From the NCBI GenBank assembly GCA_002339345.1, contig DDKM01000069.1, positions 1 through 64,000 of the forward strand: 64,000 nucleotides of DNA, written 5' to 3'. The notes under the pieces are model-generated. The model did not search any database, had not been told where the DNA came from, and saw nothing but the letters and a program-made list of their open reading frames with translations. The DNA is from Firmicutes bacterium UBA2598. GTDB lineage: Bacteria > Bacillota > PH28-bin88. Every line of letters begins with the position of its first letter. Position 1 is the stretch's first letter. The position numbers and the translations under genes were made by a program. Positions 25,139-34,146 of this stretch are shown here, in pieces.

Positions 25139-26035
25139 TTAGCGCAGGAAGTCAATCAGGCTGGGTTGGATGATCCTCGCCCCTGTGGCCAGGGCTGCCT
25201 GGTAAGCATATTCCTGGTTCTTAAATAGCATCACAGCCTTGGGAAGGTCCACGTCCTCCATTTTGGACAGGATGTCCACTGCCAGCACCTCCGCCTGGGA
25301 TACCCGGTCCAGGGCCAGGCGCAGGCGGTTACTCTTGGCACCCAGGGTGGCCCGGTGATTCAGGATATGGTCACCGTACTGGTCGAGTTTTTGCAGCAGA
25401 TCGCCGGACAACTGGGCGGTGTTGCCGCTCTCCAGAGCCGCCTTCAGCTCAAACAATACCTGGAATACTGCACTCTGGCCGCCTGCCACGGCAAATACCG
25501 AGGCCCCATCGGCATTGACAGCCACGGTAACTCCGGGGGCCACCTCCCAATTCATGGCCTGTTCATTGCCACGGTACTCCACCATATCTCCCACCCGCTT
25601 GAAGGGAGGTTCGGTGGTATGGCTGCCACCGAACACATACCTGCCACCGAAGGCGGTATTGCCCACTTGGACCAGTTCGTCAATGAGCTGGTTCACTTCC
25701 ATGGCCAGGGCATTGCGGGAATCTTGGGGGATGGTACCGGATCCGCCGTACACCGCCAGTTCCCTGGCCCGCTGCAGAACGGTGGTAGCACCGCTCAAGG
25801 CATCCTCGGAGGTGTCGATCCAGCCGATGCCGTCCTCCATGTTCCGTACATGCTGGGCCTGTTCGGCTAATACCGATTTGAAGGAAAGGATCTGGGCCAT
25901 GCCGATGGGATCGTCAGAAGGACGGCGCACCAGCCGGCCGGAGGACATCTGATCCTGCATTTTGTTCATCCGCTGTAGGTTCCGGTTCAGGTTGGTCAAA
26001 ATGGTATCACTGAGCATGCGGTTGGTAACTCTCAC
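25139..26035 (-). CDS. flgL: Flagellar hook-filament junction protein FlgL (HAP3)
   Basis: Second junction protein between hook and filament, exported by the flagellar apparatus. It is 298 residues. The N-terminal flagellin-like helix (MRVTNRMLSDTILTNLNRNL, QDQMSSGRLVRRPSDDP) and the C-terminal helix (YQAALATGARIIQPSLIDFL) are both present. It follows flgK by 12 bp. Normal length. Confidence 0.96.
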   Translation of the reverse strand: MRVTNRMLSDTILTNLNRNLQRMNKMQDQMSSGRLVRRPSDDPIGMAQILSFKSVLAEQAQHVRNMEDGIGWIDTSEDALSGATTVLQRARELAVYGGSGTIPQDSRNALAMEVNQLIDELVQVGNTAFGGRYVFGGSHTTEPPFKRVGDMVEYRGNEQAMNWEVAPGVTVAVNADGASVFAVAGGQSAVFQVLFELKAALESGNTAQLSGDLLQKLDQYGDHILNHRATLGAKSNRLRLALDRVSQAEVLAVDILSKMEDVDLPKAVMLFKNQEYAYQAALATGARIIQPSLIDFLR

Positions 26036-26047
26036 CCTTAGCCCTCC

Positions 26048-27532
26048 CTACCGCTTGAGCTGTGTCACGATGACTTCCAGCATTTCATCAACCACGGCAA
26101 TCACCCGGGCGGAAGCCTGGTAGGCCCGCTGGTAAAGCACCATGTTGGCCATCTCTTCATCCAGGGACACACCGGATACCATTTCCTTCCGCTGTTCCAG
26201 CTGGGCCAGCAGGGCGGCCTGGTTGTCCGCCATGCGGGTGGACTCATTGGTAGCCACACCCAGCCGGGCGATAAAATCCTTGTAGAAATTATCAAAGGTG
26301 GTGCCGCCAACCCCTGGACCAGCCAGCTCCAAGGTGCTGCCATCGGCGGAAACCCTTAGCCTTGTGGATTTTAAAGCTACGATGTTCAGGGCATTAGCCC
26401 CATCGCCCGCCGCACCGGTAGTGCTGGCGGCGATTTTGCGCACATTCCCTCTGATCTCCGGGGCGACCTCCATGTCCGCCGCCCCGGTGCCGGTGAAAAA
26501 ATAATGTCCGGAGTTGCCATCCAGATCAATGCCATCCTGGTGTACCTGGTTTACCAAATCAATCAGGCCCCTGGCCAGCACGTCCAGGTCCTTCATATAG
26601 GATGTGACCAGATCCCTGGCGGTTGCCAAACCCTTCATGGCGCCGTTGGTCACATTCAGCTGGGGCGGCGGATCGGGCGGCTCACCGGAGACCAGTTTCT
26701 GCCAGTGAATAATCCCGTCTGGCTGCAAGGCCAGTACCGCTGGTTCCCGCCAGTACACCAAGTCGCGGGGGCCGGTGCTGCCCTGTTCCGTCGCGGAAAG
26801 GATCACCCGGATAGCCCCGGTCTCCCTCCCTGTTTGGGGATCCAGGATTTCCTCGGTAGTAAAAGGAATGATTCTGGCCAGCTCATCCAGTAACTTGTCC
26901 CGCTGATCCTTCAGGTCATTGGGCTGGTGCCCCGACTGTTGGATATTGGCAATCTGGGTATTTAAATCCGCTACCTGCCGGGCGATGGAATTAACCTGTA
27001 TCACCCGGATTTCGGCGGTGCGTAAAAGGTCGCTGTGGACAGTATTGAGCTGGGCATAGGTATGGCGGATGGCTTCCGCTAAAGCGATGCTGGTCTCCCG
27101 TACGGTAGTGCGTACGGGAGAGCTTTCCGCGTTTTTGCTGAGTTCCTGCCAGCTGTTCCAGAACTGGGACAGAATGGTGTTCAGGCCGCTCTCCGAGGGC
27201 TCCATGAAAATAACTTCCACCTGCTGGAGGGCATCCCGGCGCACCTCCCATTGGCCCAAGGAGGCGCTTTCCGCGCGAATCTGGGTATCCAAAAAGGCGT
27301 CCCGGATGCGCCTGATCATCAGTATATCAACCCCGGTCCCCACCTGGCCGGGACCGGCCTCCCTATTCATCCCAGGCATGGGAAAGGGAGTGCTTGCCGC
27401 CATGACCGTCTGTTGGCGGGTAAAACCGGGAGTGCTGGCATTGGCGATATTATGGGCGGTGGTTTGCAGGGCCTTTTGCTGGGCCTGCATACCGCGCAAA
27501 GCGCTGTTAATGGTGGAAAACTGCCCGGGCAT
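26048..27532 (-). CDS. flgK: Flagellar hook-filament junction protein FlgK (HAP1)
   Basis: First junction protein. About 494 residues, with the N-terminal rod motif (INSALRGMQAQQKALQTTAHNIANA), a central domain and the C-terminal MVLYQRAYQASARVIAVVDEMLEVI. ATG at 27532 (MPGQFSTI) has AGAGG upstream; a GTG three codons earlier is possible. A perfect ten-base inverted repeat inside it (about 27096-27121) appears to be a chance of coding rather than a signal. Confidence 0.96.
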   Translation of the reverse strand: MPGQFSTINSALRGMQAQQKALQTTAHNIANASTPGFTRQQTVMAASTPFPMPGMNREAGPGQVGTGVDILMIRRIRDAFLDTQIRAESASLGQWEVRRDALQQVEVIFMEPSESGLNTILSQFWNSWQELSKNAESSPVRTTVRETSIALAEAIRHTYAQLNTVHSDLLRTAEIRVIQVNSIARQVADLNTQIANIQQSGHQPNDLKDQRDKLLDELARIIPFTTEEILDPQTGRETGAIRVILSATEQGSTGPRDLVYWREPAVLALQPDGIIHWQKLVSGEPPDPPPQLNVTNGAMKGLATARDLVTSYMKDLDVLARGLIDLVNQVHQDGIDLDGNSGHYFFTGTGAADMEVAPEIRGNVRKIAASTTGAAGDGANALNIVALKSTRLRVSADGSTLELAGPGVGGTTFDNFYKDFIARLGVATNESTRMADNQAALLAQLEQRKEMVSGVSLDEEMANMVLYQRAYQASARVIAVVDEMLEVIVTQLKR

Positions 27533-27546
27533 GGACAACACATCCT

Positions 27547-28035
27547 CTACACCATTTTATCGATCAGGGCAGGCTTGGCACCTTCCACCTGCCCGGTGGA
27601 GGTGTACGTCAACCCCTCTGGCCCGGTCATGGCCTTGAGCAACCGGTTAACATATCCCAGGGACTGTCGGATAAGCAGCCGGTTCACCTCGTGCAGGTCC
27701 TGCAGCCGGGCGTAATTCTCCTGCAGCTCTTGGGAAATTCTTTCCAAATCCGCCTTGTTGGCACCAGCGTAGGGCAGTACCTGCCGCAGGGTAATGCCGG
27801 GATCCATGTTCAGTTCACCGGCTAGCCGCTGCTGGACGGATACCCGATCCGCCTCCAAGGCTGCCAATTGCTGGCCGGCATCCTCCTGCAGCCTGGTGAT
27901 GGCCACCAGGCGTTCCATGTCATTATTTTTGAGGGCGTCCAGTTCCTCCCGACCAAATTGAATCAACTGGATAATTAACTGGTTTTGCCGGGACAACAAA
28001 TCTGTCAGTGCGGCAAACAGCCCTTCCCCGGTCAT
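27547..28035 (-). CDS. flgN: Flagellar chaperone FlgN
   Basis: Export chaperone for FlgK and FlgL. 162 residues, largely helical, with an FlgN-type core (LIIQLIQFGREELDALKNND, LERISQELQENYARLQDLHE). Its ATG at 28035 overlaps the flgM stop as TGATG, so translation is coupled. It lies directly upstream of its clients. Confidence 0.9.
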   Translation of the reverse strand: MTGEGLFAALTDLLSRQNQLIIQLIQFGREELDALKNNDMERLVAITRLQEDAGQQLAALEADRVSVQQRLAGELNMDPGITLRQVLPYAGANKADLERISQELQENYARLQDLHEVNRLLIRQSLGYVNRLLKAMTGPEGLTYTSTGQVEGAKPALIDKMV

Positions 28036-28325
28036 CACCCGTTCTCCCCCCGCGGCGACGACATTTCCGCCAACAACTTACGGGCCAATTCCCGGGCCGG
28101 TATTTCATAGGTGCCTTCCGCCAAACGCTGCCGTATTTCCGCCACCCTGTCCTCCCGGACCAGAGGGTCTGCCGCCTGGCTTGCCAGTTCCTTTAAAGCC
28201 CGGGCTTTTGGCGAAAGCTCCAGTTTATCACCGGCCTCCCTTTGCTTGTCTTCCAAAACCTTGCTAGCCCTTTGATATGACCCGCAGGCAACCGGCGGGA
28301 TACCCCCGCGGCCGCTGATTTTCAT
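28035..28325 (-). CDS. flgM: Anti-sigma-28 factor FlgM
   Basis: Holds sigma-28 inactive until the hook is complete and FlgM is exported. 96 residues from ATG at 28325; the frame is open to 28409 but that part covers the promoter. The C-terminal sigma-binding part reads DKLELSPKARALKELASQA...REDRVAEIRQRLAEGTYEIPARELARKLL, typical for the family. Preceded by a perfect sigma-28 promoter, giving the usual feedback loop. Confidence 0.94.
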   Translation of the reverse strand: MKISGRGGIPPVACGSYQRASKVLEDKQREAGDKLELSPKARALKELASQAADPLVREDRVAEIRQRLAEGTYEIPARELARKLLAEMSSPRGENG

Positions 28326-28359
28326 CCCCAACACCACCCGTTTGTACTGTACAATTTCT

Positions 28360-28387
28360 TTATCGGCACGGGAGATACCGGACTTTA
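28360..28387 (-). promoter_or_regulatory. Sigma-28 promoter of flgM-flgN-flgK-flgL
   Basis: The minus strand reads TAAA, 16 bases, GCCGATAA, a full consensus match. It begins immediately after the stop codon of cheB, so late flagellar genes can be transcribed separately from the upstream che genes. Confidence 0.92.
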
Positions 28388-28392
28388 GCCCT

Positions 28393-29469
28393 TTAACCCA
28401 AAGCGGCAACTATTTCCGCCGCCATTTGCGGCAGCGGAACCACCTTATCAGCCAGCCCGGCCTCCACCACCGCCTTGGGCATACCGTAGACAACGCATGT
28501 ACTTTCCGCCTCCGCCAGGGACCGGCCACCCTTTTCCTTGATGGCCCTGATGCCCCGCAGGCCGTCATTACCCATCCCGGTCAGGATCACTCCCAGGGCA
28601 CTGGCACCATAGATTTTGGCGACGGATAACAGCATTACATCCACCGAGGGCTTGAATAGGGTATCCACCGGTGAGTTGTAGTCCAGTACAACCCTCACTT
28701 CACCCGCCCGCTCCTCCAGGTGAAGCTGCTGGCCGGCCGGGGCCACCAAAGCGGTCCCAGGTTTGACCACATCACCCGCCTCTGCCTCCTTGACGGAAAT
28801 TTTACTCTTGTCGTTCAGGCGCTGGGCGAGGGGCCGGGTGAAACCCGGCGGCATGTGTTGTACAATTAGAATTCCCACCGGCAGGTTATCAGGAAGGGCT
28901 GTTACCACCGTGTGGAGGGCGGACGGCCCACCGGTGGAGGTGCCGAGGCCCACTACCTGCAGCCTGTTCCCCGCCCGGCCGGCCACAGCTGCCATTGGTC
29001 TGGGGGACGCGGCAATTTGCCCACCTGCGGGGGGTAGGTGGGCTGTTTGTAACCGGCATACTTTACTTACCTGGACACCAGCCACCGCCTTCACTTTGGC
29101 CGGCAAATCATCCGCCAACAGGCCCAGGTCAGCCTGGCGGGCCGGTTTGGCCACAAAATCAACCGCCCCCAGTTCCAGGGCTCTGATGGTGGCTTCCGCT
29201 CCTTCGGTGGTGAGGGCACTGACCATCACCACCGGCAAGGGATATGTGCAAATAATCCGTTCAAGGGTCTCCAGGCCGTTTAGGCCCGGCATTTCGACAT
29301 CAAGGGTAACTACCTGGGGCCTTAACAAGGGAATTTTTTCCAAAGCTTCTGCGCCGCTGCGGGCAAACCCCACCACCTGAATCTCCGGATCCCGCTCCAG
29401 CATACTGGTGAGCACCCGGCGCATAAAAGCGGAATCATCCACCACCAGCACCCTAACTGGCCTGTTCAT
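28393..29469 (-). CDS. cheB: Chemotaxis protein-glutamate methylesterase CheB
   Basis: Response regulator that demethylates or deamidates chemoreceptors during adaptation. 358 residues: receiver domain at 1-120 (VVDDSAFMRRVL; phosphorylated Asp in VTLDVEMPGLNG; later lysine in VDFVAKPARQ), a linker, then the CheB methylesterase domain from about 165 with Ser in GTSTGGPSAL, His in VQHMPPGFT and Asp in GMGNDGLRG. Its start overlaps the end of cheA by 17 bp. No cheR or receptors are in the window. Confidence 0.96.
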   Translation of the reverse strand: MNRPVRVLVVDDSAFMRRVLTSMLERDPEIQVVGFARSGAEALEKIPLLRPQVVTLDVEMPGLNGLETLERIICTYPLPVVMVSALTTEGAEATIRALELGAVDFVAKPARQADLGLLADDLPAKVKAVAGVQVSKVCRLQTAHLPPAGGQIAASPRPMAAVAGRAGNRLQVVGLGTSTGGPSALHTVVTALPDNLPVGILIVQHMPPGFTRPLAQRLNDKSKISVKEAEAGDVVKPGTALVAPAGQQLHLEERAGEVRVVLDYNSPVDTLFKPSVDVMLLSVAKIYGASALGVILTGMGNDGLRGIRAIKEKGGRSLAEAESTCVVYGMPKAVVEAGLADKVVPLPQMAAEIVAALG

Positions 29470-31519
29470 ATCGTTTATCCACCCCGGCCTGGCTCACCAG
29501 ACCACGCACATCCAGGATCAGGGCAACCTTACCATCCCCCATAATAGTGGCGCCAGCCAAGCCCGGCACCTGCCCAATATAATCGCCAAGGGATTTAATC
29601 ACGATTTCCTGTTCACCAATCAGTTCATCCACAATAAAACCCACCCGCCGGTCGGAAAGGCCAACCACCACCACCGGGTACCTTTCCCGTCTACTGGCCG
29701 CGGAGGACATACCCAGCACTGTATCCAGATGGAACAGCGGCATCACTTCACCCCTAACCAGTACCACTTCCCGCTTCTGCATGTATTGGACGTCCGCCCG
29801 GGTCACACTGATAATTTCCATCACATTGCCCAGCGGGAAGGCGAAAAACTGTTTATTGAGTTCCACCAGCAGGGACCGGCTGATGGCCAGGGTCAGGGGA
29901 AGTTTGATGGTAAAACGGGTACCACGGCCCAGGCGGGTATCAATTTCAATCATACCGTTGATGCGTTCCAAATGGGAGCGTACGATATCCATTCCCACCC
30001 CCCGGCCGGAAACATCGCTGACGGACTGGGCAGTGGAGAAGCCGGGCAGGAAAATCAGGTTCAGGGCTTCCCTGTCGTTCAGCCTGGCCGCCCCTTCGCC
30101 GGTGATTAACCCCTTTTCCACCGCCCTTTGCCGCAACTTGGCGGCATCGATCCCCCGGCCGTCATCCTCAATGGTGATGACAATCTGGTTTTCCTGGTGA
30201 AATGCCTTCAGGCGCACCGTCCCATACCGGGGTTTGCCGGCCGCCAGGCGTTCTGCCGGCTCCTCGATGCCGTGGTCGATGGCATTGCGCAACAAATGAA
30301 TGAGGGGATCGCCGATCTCCTCGATGACGGTACGATCAAGCTCCGTTTCCCGGCCCTCAACCAAAAATTCGATTTCCTTCCCGGCCTTCTGGGCCAGGTC
30401 CCTGACCATCCGGGGGAAACGGTTGAAGACCTGTTCGATGGGAAACATGCGGGCTTTCATGATCTCTTCCTGCAGGTCACCGGTAATGCGGCCGATATGT
30501 ACAGAAACCTCTTCCAGGGTATCCACCAGTTCTTCCGAACCCAGCCTATTCTTGAGGTGCGAGCCTACCTGGGCCAGCCGGCCCCTGTCAATAACCAGTT
30601 CACCCACCAGGTTCATCAGGTTCTCCAATCGCTGGACATCCACCCGTACCGTTTGGCTGAGTTTACGCTGAGTCCTTTCCATGGGCTTTAACTCGGCCAT
30701 GTCTTCTCCGCCGGTGAACCCCCTCGTATTCACAACCTGCGGCTCTCGGGGACCGAGGGTTACCTGTTGGACATGCACCCCGGCAATTTCGGAAACGGAG
30801 TTGATAATATTGGAAATGGTGTCCCCGTCCTCCCGGGTGATGATCACCATTTGAAAGGTATCACCAAATTTTTCCCCTTCGATTTCCTCGGTGGTGGGAA
30901 TGGTTTTAATTACTTCACAGGCATTCTTCAGGTTGTTGAAGACGATATAAGCCCTGGCCGCCTTCATCAGGCATCCCTGTTCCAGGGTTACCGCCACATG
31001 ATAGACCTGATACCCCTTTTCCTCCGCCGCCATGATTACATTACGTTCGATGTCATCCAGCGGGGGGATGGGCAATGCCAATGGCTCTGGAGTTTCCACA
31101 GTTGCTGCAATCTCCGCGTCCGCTGGGATTCCACCGCCGGCCACCAACTTCAGCCGTGCCACAACACCCTCCACATCCAGGGCCCTTTCCTCGCCACTCA
31201 AAATATCTGCCTTAATAGCCTGCAGCATATCCAGACAGGCCAGCAACAGGTCCACAATGGAGCTGGTCACAGCCAATTCCCGCTTGCGAATTTTATCCAG
31301 CACATTTTCCATTTCATGGGTCAGGGTAGCCATCCGCTCAAAGCCCATGGAAGCGGAGGATCCTTTTAAGGTATGGGCGGCACGAAAGATCCGGTTGACC
31401 AGGCCCATGTCCTGGCGGTCCTGTTCCAACATGATAATGGCCTGGTCCATTTCCTGTAGTTGCTCAGAGACTTCATCCAGGAAAATACTGAGGTACTGGG
31501 ACATGTCAAAACCGCTCAT
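29453..31519 (-). CDS. cheA: Chemotaxis histidine kinase CheA
   Basis: 688 residues in canonical order: HPt domain with phosphorylated His49 (FRAAHTLKGSSASMGF), CheY/CheB-binding P2 region (about 160-250), dimerisation P3 (NLMNLVGELVIDRGRL), HATPase with N-box HLLRNAIDHGIE, EDDGRGID and SGRGVGMDIV, and the C-terminal CheW-like domain. It couples receptor signals to CheY and CheB. It overlaps cheW by 4 bp. Confidence 0.97.
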   Translation of the reverse strand: MSGFDMSQYLSIFLDEVSEQLQEMDQAIIMLEQDRQDMGLVNRIFRAAHTLKGSSASMGFERMATLTHEMENVLDKIRKRELAVTSSIVDLLLACLDMLQAIKADILSGEERALDVEGVVARLKLVAGGGIPADAEIAATVETPEPLALPIPPLDDIERNVIMAAEEKGYQVYHVAVTLEQGCLMKAARAYIVFNNLKNACEVIKTIPTTEEIEGEKFGDTFQMVIITREDGDTISNIINSVSEIAGVHVQQVTLGPREPQVVNTRGFTGGEDMAELKPMERTQRKLSQTVRVDVQRLENLMNLVGELVIDRGRLAQVGSHLKNRLGSEELVDTLEEVSVHIGRITGDLQEEIMKARMFPIEQVFNRFPRMVRDLAQKAGKEIEFLVEGRETELDRTVIEEIGDPLIHLLRNAIDHGIEEPAERLAAGKPRYGTVRLKAFHQENQIVITIEDDGRGIDAAKLRQRAVEKGLITGEGAARLNDREALNLIFLPGFSTAQSVSDVSGRGVGMDIVRSHLERINGMIEIDTRLGRGTRFTIKLPLTLAISRSLLVELNKQFFAFPLGNVMEIISVTRADVQYMQKREVVLVRGEVMPLFHLDTVLGMSSAASRRERYPVVVVGLSDRRVGFIVDELIGEQEIVIKSLGDYIGQVPGLAGATIMGDGKVALILDVRGLVSQAGVDKRYEQAS

Positions 31520-32013
31520 CTGGCTTCCGCTCCCAACTGCCTGGCCGACTGCAGCTCTTTTTGCTCATGATCGTACAACACCTTGTCCAAGTCCAGCAGA
31601 ATAATCAGTTGCTCCTGCCACTTACCTACCCCGCGCAGGTAGGCCACATCCACCCCTGATAGCACCGGTGGCGGCGGTTCAATATTGGCCTTGGGCAGAC
31701 GGAGCACCTCAGACACCGAATCCACGATCATCCCGACGGTCACACCGTTTACCTCCACCACCATAATACGGGAATTCTGGGTCTGTTCTTCCGCCGGCAG
31801 CCCGAACCGCTTGTGCAGGTCAATGACAGGGACGATGCGGCCGCGGAGGTTGATAACTCCTTCCACAAACTCAGGGGTGCGGGGCACCTCTGTGATGGCC
31901 TGCATGCGGATAATCTCGTGCACCGAAGAAATATCCACTCCATAGGTTTCACCAGCCAACTGGAAAACCACCAACTGTTCTTCCCCATTTTCCAGCTTTT
32001 TTTCATCAATCAC
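31516..32013 (-). CDS. cheW: Chemotaxis coupling protein CheW
   Basis: Scaffold linking receptors to CheA. About 165 residues from GTG at 32013, which has AAAGGGTGAGACAG upstream; a TTG at 32046 is an alternative. Core motifs VVFQLAGETYGVDISSVHEI, ITEVPRTPEFVEGVINLRG and VIDLHKRFGL are all present. First gene of cheW-cheA-cheB. Confidence 0.95.
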   Translation of the reverse strand: MIDEKKLENGEEQLVVFQLAGETYGVDISSVHEIIRMQAITEVPRTPEFVEGVINLRGRIVPVIDLHKRFGLPAEEQTQNSRIMVVEVNGVTVGMIVDSVSEVLRLPKANIEPPPPVLSGVDVAYLRGVGKWQEQLIILLDLDKVLYDHEQKELQSARQLGAEAR

Positions 32014-32102
32014 CTGTCTCACCCTTTCTGAAAGGCTAGAACCCAATTACCAGGGGATTTCTTCCGCTCTAATTCAACAAATTACCCTAAAATTCCTTTG
32101 CT

Positions 32103-32131
32103 GTTATTTACTGAGCCAGTAATTTTGTCAA
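32103..32131 (-). promoter_or_regulatory. Possible sigma-A promoter of cheW-cheA-cheB
   Basis: The minus strand has a -35 TTGACA at 32131-32126, 17 bases, then AATAAC (four of six to TATAAT). It overlaps the last bases of dacF and lies about 90 bp before the cheW start. No sigma-28 element is seen here. Confidence 0.42.
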
Positions 32132-33339
32132 GAAAACATGCGGCTGGGCCGGGTATGGCGATACCTCCGGCGGGACCGGCGGTATCCCACAATTTTCCCA
32201 ACCAGGAAGATAAGGAGGGCAGATAGGCTGATGCGCAGCCACCATTCACTGGCAGAAAGGCCACCAGGCCAATCCTCCGCAGCCACCAAGGATACCCGGC
32301 CCACTTCCGACCCGTCCAAGCGAAATACCATTTCACCGGCCCGTTGGCCCTGGGTCAGTGGCCCGCGCCACCTTTCCAGCTTGATGATGCCAGTAGGTAC
32401 CGGCCCACCGGCCTGGCCCAAATAACGCAAGGTGGTTTCCGCCACCAGCCCATACTGTCTATCCTTGGGACCAGTCAGATAAGCAACCTGTTGACCCTCC
32501 TCTACCAGAATGTTGTTGTGGAAGTTGGCAAAACCATAATCCAATAGGGCGCTGGCGTCATTGAATACATCCCTGGCATTGCTGTTCAGCACCACCGCCA
32601 AAAAGCTGTCAGTACCACGGGTGGCTGCGGCAACCAGGTTATAACCGGCCTGGGAGGTGTAACCAGTTTTGACCCCGGCGATACCCTCATACACCCCCAG
32701 CAGGCGGTTATGATTGACCAGGGTGCTCTCCCACACTGCCCCCTGCCACTCCCTGGTGCGGGTGGCCACAATTTGCCGGAATTTTGCATTGGCCATGGCT
32801 GCCCTGGTAATCTTGGCCAAATCCGCAGCAGTGGAATAATGATCGGGATGGTGTAACCCGTGGGGATTGATAAAATTGGAACCGGTGGCCCCCAATTCCC
32901 TGGCCTTCTGGTTCATCATCCGGGCAAAACCCTCCATGGAACCACCGATATGTTCCGCGATGGCCAGAGCGGCATCATTGCCGGAGTTCAACATCATGGC
33001 ATATAACAGGTCTTCCAGGGTCTGCTGCTCCCCGGCCTTCAGGTAAACCCGGGTACCCTCCACCCGGGGCGGGTTGACCCCGATGGTGATTAGTTCATCC
33101 ATCTGCCCCCTTTCCAGTGCCACCATGGCGGTCAGGATCTTGGTGGTGCTGGCAGGGTACATCCGTTCACTGCCGTTTTGCTGGTATAACACGCGCCCGG
33201 AAGCCAGATCCATTAAAAGGGAGGCCTTGGCGGCCATCCGGGGGGGATTGGGTGTGGCTGTAGCTGGTGTAGCGATAGTCAAGCTGGAAAACAGCAGGGC
33301 TATGAGTACAATTAGTTTCCAGAAGGTCTTGATGGGCAT
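32128..33339 (-). CDS. dacF: D-alanyl-D-alanine carboxypeptidase (DacF/PBP5 family)
   Basis: Low-molecular-mass penicillin-binding protein that trims the terminal D-Ala from peptidoglycan stem peptides. 403 residues: signal peptide at 1-28, SxxK motif in YPASTTKILT, SxN in LNSGNDAALA, KTG in GVKTGYTS, then a C-terminal beta domain and a membrane anchor (LRISLSALLIFLVGKIVGY) followed by an arginine-rich tail. Sporulation-linked DacF and the vegetative DacA type cannot be told apart from sequence alone. Confidence 0.93.
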   Translation of the reverse strand: MPIKTFWKLIVLIALLFSSLTIATPATATPNPPRMAAKASLLMDLASGRVLYQQNGSERMYPASTTKILTAMVALERGQMDELITIGVNPPRVEGTRVYLKAGEQQTLEDLLYAMMLNSGNDAALAIAEHIGGSMEGFARMMNQKARELGATGSNFINPHGLHHPDHYSTAADLAKITRAAMANAKFRQIVATRTREWQGAVWESTLVNHNRLLGVYEGIAGVKTGYTSQAGYNLVAAATRGTDSFLAVVLNSNARDVFNDASALLDYGFANFHNNILVEEGQQVAYLTGPKDRQYGLVAETTLRYLGQAGGPVPTGIIKLERWRGPLTQGQRAGEMVFRLDGSEVGRVSLVAAEDWPGGLSASEWWLRISLSALLIFLVGKIVGYRRSRRRYRHTRPSRMFS

Positions 33340-33507
33340 CCTATCCCCTCCATCGGCATGTTTCGTCCTTTAACGACGACAAGCCCATTATAACATGGGT
33401 GTTCCGGCGGATGGGATGGCATTTGCTGTCACCTGGACTGTCCCTATTCAGGGGATTATGTTATAGTTAGCGGAGGGAAGATTTTCATCAAGGGGGAGAG
33501 GTTGGCC

Positions 33508-34146
33508 ATGGAACCCAGGGTAGAACTTGTCCGGTGGACACCCGACGCCGACCGGCTGGCCATGGAAGCGGCGGCCATTTGCTATGATACGGAACCGGAC
33601 CCGGCGGTAATTCGCTTCTGTATTAAAAGCGGGCACCACTCGGTACTGGAACACAATGCCTTTACATTTAAGATCTGGGTTGCCCGGGTCATCAGCCAGC
33701 AGTTCACCCGGCACCGGCTGGCTTCTTTTTCCCAGCGTTCTCAACGCTACTGTGTGGAAGACGCCTTTGCCTATTATACTCCACCGGAAATTGCCAAACA
33801 GCCGGAAATCTGCGCCCAGTGGCACGATTTCCAGGCCCGTATCCAGGAATTTTATAATCAGATGATTCAAAAGGGGATACCGGCGGAAAGCGCCCGGATG
33901 GTGTTATCCAACGCCACAGAAACGGTATTCTACATGACCATGAACGCCAGGGAGCTACGGCATTTTTTCCGCCTACGCCTGTGCCGCCGCGCCCAGCGGG
34001 AGATCCGGCTCATCGCCTGGCGGATGCTGGAACAGGTGCAGGGTGTGGCCCCCCTGTTATTCGCGGACATTGACTACCCCTGCAAAATGGCGGGCAGCTG
34101 TGACCAGGGCAAGATGTCCTGTGGCCTCATCAAGGCCAAAGACTAA
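33508..34146 (+). CDS. thyX: Flavin-dependent thymidylate synthase ThyX
   Basis: Makes dTMP from dUMP with FAD/NADPH and methylene-tetrahydrofolate. 212 residues from ATG at 33508 (GGGGGAGAGG upstream). The ThyX motif RHRLASFSQRSQRY is at about residues 72-85, with HHSVLEH earlier and ELRHFFRLRLCRRAQREIR later; the C-terminus carries four cysteines. It is the only plus-strand gene in the first 39 kb and ends overlapping fapA tail to tail. Confidence 0.97.
   Translation: MEPRVELVRWTPDADRLAMEAAAICYDTEPDPAVIRFCIKSGHHSVLEHNAFTFKIWVARVISQQFTRHRLASFSQRSQRYCVEDAFAYYTPPEIAKQPEICAQWHDFQARIQEFYNQMIQKGIPAESARMVLSNATETVFYMTMNARELRHFFRLRLCRRAQREIRLIAWRMLEQVQGVAPLLFADIDYPCKMAGSCDQGKMSCGLIKAKD

Noticed and set aside
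27096..27121. Perfect ten-base inverted repeat CTCCCGTACG/CGTACGGGAG
   Set aside because: It lies inside flgK codons in a conserved region with no U-tract or regulatory context; best explained by coding for SPVRTTVRE.
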